This document shows, one piece after another, positions 48,501 to 58,282 of a stretch of 64,000 bases of DNA. Origin of the DNA: Rhabdophis nuchalis (taxonomy: Eukaryota > Chordata > Lepidosauria > Squamata > Natricidae). The position numbers and the translations under genes are program-made. Position 1 is the stretch's first letter, and each line of letters opens with the position of its first letter. The stretch is from NCBI GenBank assembly GCA_039707465.1, contig CM077643.1:40974105-41038104 (forward strand). Direction: 5' to 3'. The notes beneath the pieces are model-generated. The model had not been told where the DNA came from, did no database searches, and saw only the letters and a program-made list of their open reading frames with translations.

Positions 48501-50513
48501 TTTGACTGACTTTTCTGGTCCCTGGAATCTCTGGCTCCTGGAGACTCTTTCTAGATGCTCGGGCTTCTAGCTGTTGGCTTGCTTTTCTGGACCCACGTAT
48601 GTCTAATTCCTGGAGACTCTTTCTAGACCCTTGTGCTTCCAGCTGTTTGCTGGCTTTTCTGGATCCTGGCAAAACTGGTTCTTGGATGCTCTTTTTGGAT
48701 TCCTGCACAATGTGCTTCTGTTCTTCTGCTTTTATTTTTGATTCTTGATCTTCCCTCGGAAACTCATCTCTCTCAGGGGTGTGACTTTTTTTCTGTTTAG
48801 GAACTGAACCATATAATTCTATTATGTAGTCTTTGAACAGACTCTCACTTGTCTGCTGACCTGTACATCTAAGTTTTGCACCTCCTTTTCCAGTCATCCA
48901 GACAATTTTCTCATCAGAAACCTTGCCAGATGCTGCTGAAGGTTTCTGAACTTTAGCATCTGTTTTTTTACTGTCATCCACTAACCCTGGACCTTCTGGT
49001 TCTTCCTTTTCAGGTTTGGGTTCCTGAGTTTTGGATTCTTTTCTGACATGCAGTGACTGCTTATTTTTCATATCTTGACTGCTGCGTCTTGATTCCTGCC
49101 CTTCCCTTTGAATTTCCATCTGGCTTTTTTGTTGTGATCTTTCCTGTAGAAACCTTTGTAGAGAGCTTCTGCTGCTTGACGGACTGCCAGAAGTCAAGCT
49201 TGTTTGTTCATTTTGGTCCATCAGTTCTTTACGTCGGAAAATGCTCACACTGCTGTCAGTCTGTAGTGTTACATCTGCCACTTTTTTAGCTGCAGCTATC
49301 AAATCTTTCCCTTGTCTGTCATCTTGGGATTCCTTTCCTTTTAATTCCTGGCTGGCTTGCTGGGCCTCCTGTCCTTCAGTTTTCTGATCACCTTGCTGAA
49401 TTATTTGGCTTTCCTGGCTGATAAGCTGTGTCTTAGCTGCTTCTGCCAGTTCTTTTTCTGGCCCCTTGGGAAGAACCGTCTCTCCTGTGATCGCTTTTTC
49501 TTTAGTATCTCTGATGCTCGGTGTTGGTTGTTTAGAAAGGATTTCTGCAAGGGGCTTAGGTTCCCAGATTCTACTTGTCTGCTGACTTGTGCATTTTACT
49601 AACTTTCCCTTTTTGCTAATCCAAGACACAACCTCTTTTGGTTGTTTGGTACCCTGTTGTGAAACCTGACTTCCTGGCTCTTGCTTGCTGATCTTTGCTT
49701 CTTGCCCTACAAGCTGAGACGAAATATGAGCAGCTGCTTTCTTTACACTTCTGCTTTTATGAACCACTTGATTAAAAGGTTGAAGTATATCGGCAAGTGG
49801 CTTGAACTCCCAGACTCTACTTGTCTGCTGGCTTTTGCATTTCATCACTCTCCCTGTCCTTTTACTGACCCAAGTTGGATGTTCCTTTGTTTCTACTTCA
49901 TTCATAGGTTGGGGTCTAGTAGACTTCTGACTGCCATGACTGCTTCGCCGAGATTCTTGATATGGAAGATGCTGACTATGCTGACTACTGCGGCGGGATT
50001 CCTGGCCAGGTAGTGCTTGACTGACACGCCGGGATTCTTGGCCTGAGGGTTGCTGACTATGCCATGATTCCTGGTCTGGGAGGTGAGTGCTATGGTGGCG
50101 TTCCTGTCCAGATACCTTCTGACTATTACGGCGGGATTCCTGGCCTGGAAATTGTTGTTCCTGAGTTTCAAAATGCTGGCTATTTCTGGATTGTCTTCTG
50201 GTGGACTCTATACTAGTGGTTCCATAGGTGGGAGGAGTGGATGTTTGCTCATTTTGGTCTGTGAATTCTTTTCGTCTGAAAATGCTAACTTTGCTATCAG
50301 ACTGTGTATCTTGATCTACAAACTGTTTAGACGAAGCTTGCACCTTTGGAACGCCTGGTTCTATTACTGGGGCAATGTCCCCATTTTCCTTATGTTCTAT
50401 TACACCACTGTTACTCTCCTCATTGATGCCATCATTTTCTTCCATTTCTTTAGTGTTCTCAAGAAATGCTGAGTTGAGAGCAACCATAGAATCATTCACT
50501 CTTCTTCTTCCAT
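45532..50513 (-). CDS. FSCB-like sperm fibrous-sheath repeat protein, main exon
   Basis: A single reading frame of about 1,660 codons without a stop, far longer than chance allows in this AT-rich region. Residue numbers count from 50532. Residues about 125-200 hold short GQESRR-x-SQ repeats. Residues 622-1390 are 32 consecutive 24-residue units with no indel (consensus PGSRKASQQLEA then SRKSLQEAEV), then a partial unit. Modules with W, K, G and a QQT or LQT motif start at W221, W304, W545, W1451 and W1617; IFRRKE modules lie at residues 84 and 431. Nearly every unit has R-K/R-x-S, the PKA consensus. No signal peptide or membrane segment is seen, and the protein looks disordered. FSCB is known as a PKA-phosphorylated, CABYR-binding protein of the sperm tail sheath; recalled SQQTSR and SLQTD motifs suggest homology, which is unverified. 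The frame opens without an ATG; the first internal ATG is residue 16 (50487), or the start lies in the upstream exon. The terminal TGG-GTAACA could be a splice donor instead of a true stop. Confidence 0.72.
46340..48672 (-). repeat. Coding tandem repeat, 72-base unit, 32 copies plus a partial
   Basis: The prolines of the first and last PGSRK motifs are at 48669 and 46365, exactly 32 x 72 bases apart. The whole array therefore expanded without any unit-length change. Edge units have diverged (PGLEK, PELEK), while central units are nearly identical, typical of arrays homogenised at the centre. A three-unit block of 216 bases is duplicated, seen as GGGCTTTTAG at 47265 and 47481. Confidence 0.95.
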
Positions 50514-50591
50514 CTACATGTGGCCAGTCCACCAGGCACTAGCTTCTAAGACACCCCCTTGGCACCAATTATCTGGGCCAGATGTTCTTAC

Positions 50592-50658
50592 CTTTCTGGC
50601 TTTGTTTTTTATTCAGGTGCTCTTTACAAGAAGAATCCCAAGACCAAGGTGGATTCAT
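50592..50658 (-). CDS. Predicted first coding exon of the FSCB-like gene
   Basis: ATG at 50658 in a good context (AACCATGA) opens 22 codons plus one base (MNPPWSWDSSCKEHLNKKQS and two more residues) and ends at AAAG/GTAAGA, a near-consensus splice donor. A candidate acceptor, ATGTAG, ends at 50514. Joining 50592 to 50513 removes 78 bases and keeps the frame, giving a protein of about 1,682 residues. The intron is near the lower size limit for vertebrates and its polypyrimidine tract is weak, so the acceptor is uncertain. The alternative is initiation at the internal ATG at 50487. Inferred from splice signals and frame only. Confidence 0.45.
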
Positions 50659-50744
50659 GGTTCTTACATTAGAAACAATAGCCTGGCACAGAACTTCATT
50701 GTTGTTGCAGTCTCTTCCCTTCCTTCTCCTGCTGTCTTACTTCC

Positions 50745-50815
50745 TTTCTGTTGCTAACAGCTACCATGTAGTTCTAGAAGTTTCAGAACTGATGGCTATA
50801 TATTTATGACATCAC
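50745..50815 (-). promoter_or_regulatory. Candidate testis-type promoter: CRE-like site, TATA box, X-box-like site
   Basis: Reading the minus strand toward the FSCB-like gene there is TGATGTCA (50807-50814, one base from the CRE palindrome), then AAATATATAG (about 50795-50804) as a TATA box. About 30 bases further is GTAGCTGTTAGCAAC (50750-50764), which has one perfect RFX half-site (AGCAAC) and one degenerate half. CREM and RFX2 drive many spermatid genes, so the arrangement fits a testis gene. The start site near 50770 is inferred, which would put the X-box-like site just downstream of it. Confidence 0.35.
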
Positions 50816-51019
50816 TTATATTTTTATCCTATTCATTCAGAAATTATTTTAGGGATCCTAGCGTGTATAGGAGAGTATGACTGTGCTTGAGGGAAAACTC
50901 ATGTGTGGTTGCACTTGTGGCATTTAAACAAAGTTTTGCTAAAACTAATCAATACCGTCCTTACCTTTAACAAGGAATGCTGCACACAGCATGAGTACAG
51001 CTAAGACTGTCACTTAATA

Positions 51020-51255
51020 CCCTGTTTCCCTGAAAATAAGACCTCCCCGGATTTTAAGCCCAATCAGGCTTTTGAGCACATGCGCTAAAATAAGCCCTCC
51101 CTGAAAATATTGCAACACAGCAGGACCCATGAGGTGACCATACTTGCTGTCTCCTGCACCTCAAAAATAATAAGACCTCCCTGAAAATGAGGCCAAGTGC
51201 TTATTTTAGGGGTTAAAAGAAAATAAGACCCTGTCTTATTTTGGGAGAAACACGG
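51020..51255. mobile_element. Tc1/mariner-type MITE
   Basis: Inverted ends CCCTGTTTCCCTGAAAATAA and CCGTGTTTCTCCCAAAATAA, both carrying AAAATAAGAC, flanked by TA at 51018 and 51256. The AATAAGACC motif repeats inside. About 240 bases, no transposase. Confidence 0.75.
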
Positions 51256-51404
51256 TATATCCTGTCCCTTTCATCCAACAGAGCGGAGTTTCTTCAACTT
51301 TTTGCTTTCAGGATCCATTTCCACATTTTTTTTTAAAAAAAATGGAGGACTCTAAAAGAGCTTTTGTTTGTATGGGTTATATTTAGTGACATTGAACATA
51401 TTAT

Positions 51405-51608
51405 AGCAATAGCACTTATATATCATTTCATAGTGCTTTAAAGCCCTCTCTAAGTGGTTTACAGTGTCAGCATATTGCTTCCAACAATCTCGGTCCTTGT
51501 TTTATTGACTTTGGAAGGATGAAAGGCTGAGTCAACCTTGAGCTGGTGAGGATCCTTGAGTCAGCAGAATTAGCTTGCAATACTACATTCTAACCATTGC
51601 ACCATCTT
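51405..51608 (-). mobile_element. tRNA-derived SINE, reversed
   Basis: The plus strand shows AAAGCCCTCTCTAAGTGGTT, AAAGGCTGAGTCAACCTTGA and a reversed tRNA-like head (TAACCATTGCACCATC). Different from the Sauria family. Confidence 0.7.
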
Positions 51609-52327
51609 CAATATATAAATGTCCTTATATTAAAGTGTAAGATCAATGCATGCATCACATTTTCATTGTATCATGTAGAAATAACAATATGAAACCCAAC
51701 AGATGTTAACATAAATAAAACTTTTCTAATAAAAAGCCCTATATTTTTAAAGAAGTAGAAAAATAATAATGAGAAGAGTGACATTGAGAAGATATTGAAA
51801 TATCTTCAATATCTGGTAAATAGATTCTATTTTTCAGATCTCTGAAGGGGTTTTGGGGGACCTTTGGGATCCTTGGAACCACACTTTAAGAAACACTGCT
51901 CTAAAGCATTGTTTGAAAGCTTTGGATGATAAAAGCCATACTGTTATTTGCAGCAGGTGTGTGAAACTAAGAGAAAAGGGAAAGTGGTAATAGATTAAAA
52001 TGAAGACATCCATAAATGAATAAACAGAATGCATGAATACACATAGGAAAATGAAGTTCTAGGTTTGAGTTTCATGAGAACATGAAAATCAGAAATAAGG
52101 GATTGATGTCATCTGCTTTGCTCTGATTATATGCATATCAAAATAGGAATCCATAGGCTGGTGATAATATCGATGAACATATTACCGTTCCACTGAAGAG
52201 TGAAACATATAGTCAGTGAATGGTTTTAACAAATGAACTAGATTTGCAGAAGAAAATGAACAACCTCCTGAATGAATGGGAGCAAGCAAATCATCATCAT
52301 CATCATCTTCATCTTCATCATCACAAC

Positions 52328-52468
52328 AACAATATCATACATTTTAGGAAGGTACTTGGTTGATACCTAGAACGCTGGCAGCAACTCATTTCAACTATTA
52401 GCACCAGTCAATGGTATTCGTGGTGCATTTTTGAATGATCAGTTGCCTGAGTTTCATGTTTAATGAAT
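52328..52468 (+). mobile_element. R4/Dong-type LINE 3' end, copy 1
   Basis: Contains the shared 3' sequence AGGAAGGTACTTGGTTGATA, ACCAGTCAATGGTATTCGTG and GAGTTTCATGTTTAATGAAT. It is followed at once by a long (GAG/GAA)n tract. Confidence 0.75.
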
Positions 52469-52615
52469 GAAGAAGAAGAAGAGGAGGAGGAGGAGGAGAA
52501 GGAGGAGGAGGAGGAGGAGGAGGAGGAGGAGGAGGAGGAGAAGAAGAAGAAGAAGAAGAAGAAGAAGAAGAAGAAGAAGAAGAAGAAGAAGAAGAAAATA
52601 ATGATGATGATAATA
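52463..52615. repeat. (GAG/GAA)n trinucleotide tract
   Basis: GAA units, then GAG units, then GAA units, ending in ATGATGATGATAATAATAAC. The apparent poly-Glu/Lys frame is an artefact. It lies between two R4/Dong ends. Confidence 0.95.
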
Positions 52616-52619
52616 ATAA

Positions 52620-53322
52620 CAAGCTCAAGAACAAGCCTTAGCCACAAACTGCATAAAGGCAAAAATTCAACACATTACCACCAACAGCAAATGTCGCCTA
52701 TGTAATGAGAAAGATGAGACAGTCGACCACCTGATCAGTGGGTGCAGCAAAATTTCACAAACTGACTACCTACAACGTCATGACCGTGTTACTAAGATCA
52801 TTCACTGGAAATTGTGCCAGAATTTGAGTACAGCAAAAATCACTGGGAACATCAGATTGAGAAAGTTTTAGAGAATGAGAAAGTCAAGATCTTGTGGGAT
52901 TTCAGAATTCAGACTGATAGGCACTTGTCCTACAACACACCTGATATAACAATAATTGAAAAGAAAAAAGTATGGTTCGTTGACATTGCAATACCTGGTG
53001 ATGCACGAATTGAAAATAAGCAGCAAGAAAAAATCACAAAATACCGGGACTTGCAAATTGAAGTTGAGCGACTGTGGAAGAGAAAGTCGTGTGTTGTCCC
53101 AATTGTGATTGGAGCCCTTGGAGCAATACCTAGGGGACTGCCTCGCTATGTGGAGGTTCTAGGTTTGCCAGACTTGAGCATTCTGACTCTACAAAGGGCC
53201 ACCCTGCTTGGAACAACTTATATCCTCCGACGTTACCTTGACAGTTCCTAGGTCCTTGATAGGACTCGAGCTGTTGAACTACCAATCAGCCCCAAAGGCT
53301 GTGAATCTCACCAAAGATGAAC
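52620..53322 (+). mobile_element. R4/Dong-type LINE 3' end with zinc finger and endonuclease, copy 2
   Basis: Read in two frames: first a CCHC finger (CRLCNEKDETVDHLISGC), then from 52814 a restriction-like endonuclease domain with ILWDF-x-IQTDR, TPDITII, VDIAIPGD, EKITKY and PIVIGALGAI, ending LLGTTYILRRYL. This finger-plus-endonuclease end is characteristic of R2/R4-type LINEs. A frameshift near 52810 separates the two parts. An (AAT)n tract follows. Confidence 0.85.

Positions 53323-53402
<80 letters not shown>
53323..53402. repeat. (AAT)n trinucleotide tract
   Basis: About 26 AAT units between two R4/Dong 3' ends. Confidence 0.97.
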
Positions 53403-53850
53403 CTGTATTCAATCTTGTGGGACTTTTGAATACAGACAAATCGTCATTTGGAGCACAACACACCAGATATCATAATTGTAGAGGGCCGAAGCATACAGTT
53501 TATTGATATCGCTGTTCCAGGAAATGCCAGAGTTGAAGAAAAAGAATTAGAAAAAATAACGAAATGTCACAACCTGTCCATCAAAACTACACGGCTATGG
53601 ATGAAGTATGTAACAATGATACCCATTGTCATCGGGGCACTTGGTACCATGTTCAAGAATTTTATGATATATCAACAAATTGCAGCTACTGCGCTACTTG
53701 GAACATCTTCTATTTTAAGAAGGTACTTGGTTGATATCTAGGATGCTGGCGGCAACCTGTATCAACCATTAGTACCAGTCAATGGTATTTGTGATGCATT
53801 TTTGAATGTTCAGTTGGCTGAGTTTCATGTTTTAAGGAATAAAGTATATA
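53403..53850 (+). mobile_element. R4/Dong-type LINE 3' end, copy 3
   Basis: Starts within the endonuclease (SILWDF, a stop, then IQTNRHLEHNTPDIIIVEG), continues with IDIAVPGNA, PIVIGALGTM and LLGTSSILRRYLVDI. It ends in the same 3'UTR as the other copies and a short (AAT)n run. Confidence 0.85.
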
Positions 53851-53867
53851 ATAATAATAATATTTTT

Positions 53868-54105
53868 TACAAAATACATCAAGAAATTACATCTTTCTGC
53901 CATAACACCAGCAGAGCTGCAAAAAACTGCGGTACTCGGAACATCACACATTTTAAGAAGATATTTGGTCGATACCTAAGATGCTGGCAGCAGCCTGGAT
54001 CAACCATCAGTACCAGTCAATAATATTTGTGATACATTTTTAAATGTTCAGTTGACTGAGTTTCATATTCAATGAATAAAAGATAATAACAACAACAACA
54101 ACAAC
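53868..54105 (+). mobile_element. R4/Dong-type LINE 3' end, copy 4
   Basis: Truncated copy with only the last codons (relic of LGT-x-x-ILRRYL near 53935-53975) and the 3'UTR (ACCAGTCAATAATATTTGTG), ending with (AAC)n at about 54085-54105. Confidence 0.8.
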
Positions 54106-54745
54106 CCAAACCAAAGCTGTATGGTGTTATGATTGGATGAATAGAGACAAGATGAGAAACAGGGAATGTGTTTGGGCCATAATCATTATTTAAAAAGAGA
54201 ATGAAGAATGAATGGGCTTGGTAACTGCTGAGTACCGGACTGCTTAGAAAAAAGTCAGTTACGTGGTTTAAAATAGTCTATTCTTATACTGTTTACATAT
54301 GGAATAGGAAAGCAGCAAAGAGTATAATTGATTTGATTGTTTATGTTAAAATTAATTAGTAAAGGCATGAAAGATTCTGAACCTGGGACAGATCACTATT
54401 TGTAGTGTTAAGAGTAGATCTTGGGAAAAGATGAATAGAGAAAACATGGGCAGATGTGAAGAAAACCAGAATGATTGTAGGGTCACAGCTGGAGGAGATA
54501 GCATGAGTCCTGTTTGGGTGAAAAAAGCATTAGAAGTTAGACGAATCTCCTAAAATAATGAATGGAAAATGAATGTGGAAGCTGCTTGGAACAGAGTGAA
54601 AGAATTAAAGTATAGAATGCCACTGAAGTGTGCAGAATTATGCTAATGGAAAGCATAAAAAAGGATGTTTGGTGGGATGATGTAATAGATGGTGAAAGAA
54701 AGAAAAAAAGTTCACATAAAATATTGGGATTTTTTCTGCCTAAAT

Positions 54746-54795
<50 letters not shown>

Positions 54796-55641
54796 CTATG
54801 AGTTGTATAGGAAGGAAAAGAGAGCTGCAACAATGTGGTCAAAACCAACGAGGAATTAAAAGGGACAGAGAAAATACAAAGTGATCTTGATGAAATTTTT
54901 AAAAAGAAAGTGGGTGAAAAGGAGTAGACAAAGCCAGGAATTTGCCCAAAAGTCATTGAGTGCTCACCCTCCAGCTAATCAACAGAAGGTTGGGGAGGGG
55001 GGGGAAACCCCATCCATTCAGTCTCTTGCCCCCCAAGGTATCACCAATTATGAAGTAGCAAAAATGATTTCTTCCCCATTCCACACGAAAGAGTACTCCT
55101 CTATCCATGGTTTTTGACACATGTATTTCTGTATATTTAGTAGTGTGGGAAGAGAGAGAAGGAGGGGGAAGAGAGAAAGAGAATGAAAACTTGCTTCGCT
55201 ACTATGCAGTGACAGACTGTCATGAAGTAAGAGTGTGTGTGTGTGTGTAGAAAGGGGGGAATGCCTTGGGGAAACAAAAGTAAGTGCTGCATCTTCTCAA
55301 GACGCTGCCTCAAGGTCACCCAGCTGGAAGAAGAAAGGGCTACATACTAAACGAGGCCTGGACTGACTTATAAAAACATCTAGCTTGAACCTCATTGGTT
55401 ATATTAGCGGAGGCAATGAGAGACAATTAAGGGAGGGAAAGTAGAACTTAGGAAATTCTCAGTTCTGGCTTTGCACTATTACAGTGACGGACAGTCACAT
55501 GAGGCAGGGGAGACACAGCCTCACCTGCTGTAATCATGAAAAAAAAATGTGAAAGGAAAAAGGCGAGAGCTGTCAGGCTGAGCTAGTTGCTGCCTCACTA
55601 TGGATGACTGCTTAACTGTTTAAAATAATCCTCTAAAATGT
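54106..55641. other. No recognisable gene
   Basis: Contains a GA tract and a possible hAT end (CAGTGACGGACAGTCACATG, about 55484). Nothing else assigned. Confidence 0.5.
54747..54793. repeat. (GA)n microsatellite
   Basis: About 23 GA units. Confidence 0.95.
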
Positions 55642-55794
55642 GCCCTCTACTATGAGGCAGAAGAACTGCCTGCCTCATGTAGGCTGACTTTAGGCATTTT
55701 ATGATCGCTTGAGCAGAGTTAAGCGAGGGTTAACAGCCTAAAAATTCCTGACGTAAGGTGAGGCACACAGTTCTCCTGCTTCATAGTAGAGGGC
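55642..55794. repeat. Inverted-repeat element, about 40-base arms
   Basis: GCCCTCTACTATGAGGCAGA at the left and its near complement at 55755-55794 bracket about 75 bases. This is MITE-like, but the flanks do not match and the class is unknown. Confidence 0.65.
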
Positions 55795-56016
55795 GGTTCA
55801 TTTGGGCGGGGCTTCTTCAGAGGACCCGAGGCAAGAGCAGAGTTGAAGTCCTCTCTGAAGCAGTGGATGGGTTTTATTGCGTTTCAGGCATTTCCCACCC
55901 AGACAGCAGGGAGCATTTGTAATTGGAGATATTTAGAGAATGCAGCAGGGGAATGGGGGTGGTGGTGGTGGCAAAGGAGCTGCTTTCAAGCCATTGGAAA
56001 ATATATCCAATCCAAC

Positions 56017-56017
<1 letters not shown>

Positions 56018-56115
<98 letters not shown>

Positions 56116-56180
56116 GGAAGTGGGTAGGAGAGATAGTCCAATTCAACTTCTCTCTCTGTGTGTGTGTGTGTGTTTGTTTG
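56018..56180. repeat. Compound (GT)n(GA)n ... (GT)n microsatellite
   Basis: GT units to 56048, GA units at 56051-56118 with one GC change, then a second GT run at about 56157-56172. It lies just upstream of the L1 copy. Confidence 0.95.
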
Positions 56181-56295
56181 AGAGGGGGGGAGGGAGGGAG
56201 AGTGGGAGGAAGGAGGGGAAAGGAGAAGAAAAAGAAAAAGAAAGAAGGAAATTTCTTTTGCAAAGGAGAAAAACGAATGCTGTCGCTTTAAATCA

Positions 56296-58282
56296 GAACT
56301 TCCGGTTCCGGCTCCAGCGGTGACGGGCGAGCCTGGGGCTCGCTCGCCGCTTTGTTGCCTTTTCTGCCCCCCCATGGGGGCGAGACACTCCGGTTACTGG
56401 AGGTCTCCCGTAGGGTCGGCTCGGAGGAGACATTTCTCCTCACGGCGGTGGGGAGAGCGATCCCCTCCGCGACCTAGGTGAGGAGGAACATGCTGCGGGG
56501 GGTTCTCCCTTCGCCAACGGCTGTCGGCGCCATTCACTTCAATGTAGAGGGCTGAGCGGAAGAGATCGGAAGGCTTGCCGAGGCTTCAGCTGCGAGGGAG
56601 AGTGAGTTTAAAAAGACTTTTTTTCCTTGCTGCCAGCCAGGCTGAACGGACTGGGAGGGGGGTGTTTGTTTTCAAAAAAAAACCCTCGGACTTAAGCGGC
56701 ACTTAAAAATGGCTTCTCTGGAAGAGAAAGCGGAAATCTTAAATCCGGACTGTCTCTAACAAGGGAAAGTGGTATGCGACTACTTGCAACATTGTTTCTA
56801 GGTCTGGCTGGTTAAAAAAATTTATTTTTCTACTCTCTCCTCTGGGCTCTGAGATGGGCGGTGGAAAGTGGCTTTTCTTTGTCCCTGCCTGACTATTTTA
56901 ACTATGGAAAATTCCCACCGACTCTTTACAAGTGGGACTCTCTCTGGATATTAATGAAGAATTTTTTTCTTGTTGGATTTGTGATTCCTTTCTGGATTAC
57001 CTTCGTTATTATAACTATTGAGCTGGAAAATTGTCTCTCTCTTGGTTCCTGAATTTTACAACGTTTCAACCTTGATCTGAACTTTTGGCTCCCGGTTAGT
57101 CTCACCAACCCCACCCTGAAAACGCCATTTTGGTGGCACTGACTTTAACAGTTAATCATGGCTCAAGAAACAGCACTGGCAAGTTTAGAACAACGGATGG
57201 CTTCTCTTGAAACTGTTATACAAACTTTGGTAAACGAAATTCAGGCCCAGAGGGCTGAAAACATCAATTTCAAGAAGGAGCTATTGGACACAAGGAAGCA
57301 AGTGCTGGAAAACACACAGAAGACTGAAGAATTGGAAGGGGGGTTGGTGGGGGTTAAGGGAGAGATTAAAAATGTTACTAAAGAGGTTGGGGAAATAGAT
57401 GGGCATGTGTCTAGGATTGATATGGAAAGAATGACATATTTTTTGAGATTTCAGAACATTCTTGAGGAATCTGGTGAATGCCTCCCTGATCTTATGAGCA
57501 CAATTTTAGCAGACTATTTACAAAAACCTAAAGATGAGATCAGGGGGGACATTGACCTAGCCTATAGAATTAACTCAGCATATGCCAGGATAAATGAAGT
57601 GCCTAGAGAGATACATGTGAAATTTGTTAGGTCAACCAGAGAGGAAATCCTGAGGGCGCAGAGAGAGAACCCTTTAATTTACCAACAAAAAACGGTCACT
57701 ATCTTGAAGCAGATTCCTAGAAAGATTCGAGAAGCAAGAAGGAAATTTTCCTTCTTGTCTAAAATTTTATTTGATCATGGGATTTGGTTCAAGTGGGTGA
57801 CACCCGAAGGGATGCTGGTGTTCTGGGAAGGAGGAAGAGTGAGGATTAAAACAGTTGCTGAGGCGGAAGCCTTTCTTAAAAAATATTCCTCTGCCCTGGG
57901 GGAAGATCCAGGGGGGACGGAGGGGGCCACGGCCCCGCCCGCTCGGGGCCAGGGAGGAGAAAAAGAAGATACAATAGCCAAGAGACTTAGATCGAAAAAA
58001 TAACTTTGCCTTGATTTTTCTGAACAATTTTGCATAATATCTGTATCTGGATTTTTTGTAAATGTCTGACAGCATGGAATTGAGAATTTAGGTATATGTA
58101 CTTGCTTTTACCTTGTAGTGTTATGAAAAATGCTTTTTTTTTTTGTTATCTTTTTATTGTGTATTTTGAGGTCTCGGAAGGGCCGACGACTCTGACGTGA
58201 ATGCTCTCAAAATTTCTTTGTATCCCTTACCCTACCCTATAGAAGAATGTAAAACCAATAAAACTTTTTCAATATAAAAAAA
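56296..58282 (+). mobile_element. ORF1-only L1 element (HAL1-like), near full length
   Basis: Contains a CpG-rich leader from about 56300 (TTCCGGCTCCAGCGG) to 57157, intact ORF1, a 3'UTR with AATAAA (58257) and poly(A) at 58275-58282. The same leader start is found in the copies near 15.4 kb and 44.2 kb, suggesting it is the true 5' end. Flanking AGAACT occurs at 56295 and 58282 and is a possible but short target duplication. Confidence 0.8.
57158..58003 (+). CDS. L1-type ORF1 protein, intact, 281 aa
   Basis: Starts MAQETALASLEQRMASLE and ends KRLRSKK. Residues about 5-95 look like a coiled coil. Residues about 100-200 resemble the L1 ORF1p RNA-binding domain (YFLRFQN near residue 105, YRINSAYARINEVPREIHVKF around 145-165). 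Residues about 165-250 resemble the C-terminal domain (EEILRAQRE, then FFxxLF-like and EGGRVRIK segments). L1 ORF1p is an RNA-binding trimer that packages its own transcript. The frame is complete, with one arginine codon fewer than the copy near 14 kb. A GC-rich 5' leader lies upstream (from about 56300). The stop is followed by about 270 bases and a poly(A) tail, so there is no room for ORF2. Confidence 0.85.
   Translation: MAQETALASLEQRMASLETVIQTLVNEIQAQRAENINFKKELLDTRKQVLENTQKTEELEGGLVGVKGEIKNVTKEVGEIDGHVSRIDMERMTYFLRFQNILEESGECLPDLMSTILADYLQKPKDEIRGDIDLAYRINSAYARINEVPREIHVKFVRSTREEILRAQRENPLIYQQKTVTILKQIPRKIREARRKFSFLSKILFDHGIWFKWVTPEGMLVFWEGGRVRIKTVAEAEAFLKKYSSALGEDPGGTEGATAPPARGQGGEKEDTIAKRLRSKK

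Noticed and set aside
46378..50472. Plus-strand frames with FSGSWNL repeats opposite the FSCB-like gene
   Set aside because: Antisense shadows of the 72-base coding repeat, interrupted by stops; the minus strand alone is open throughout.
52398..52705. Poly-Glu/Lys, poly-Ser and poly-Phe frames
   Set aside because: Trinucleotide repeat translated on both strands.
55874..56375. Frames rich in CVCV, RERE and SLSL
   Set aside because: Translations of GT and GA microsatellites in all frames.
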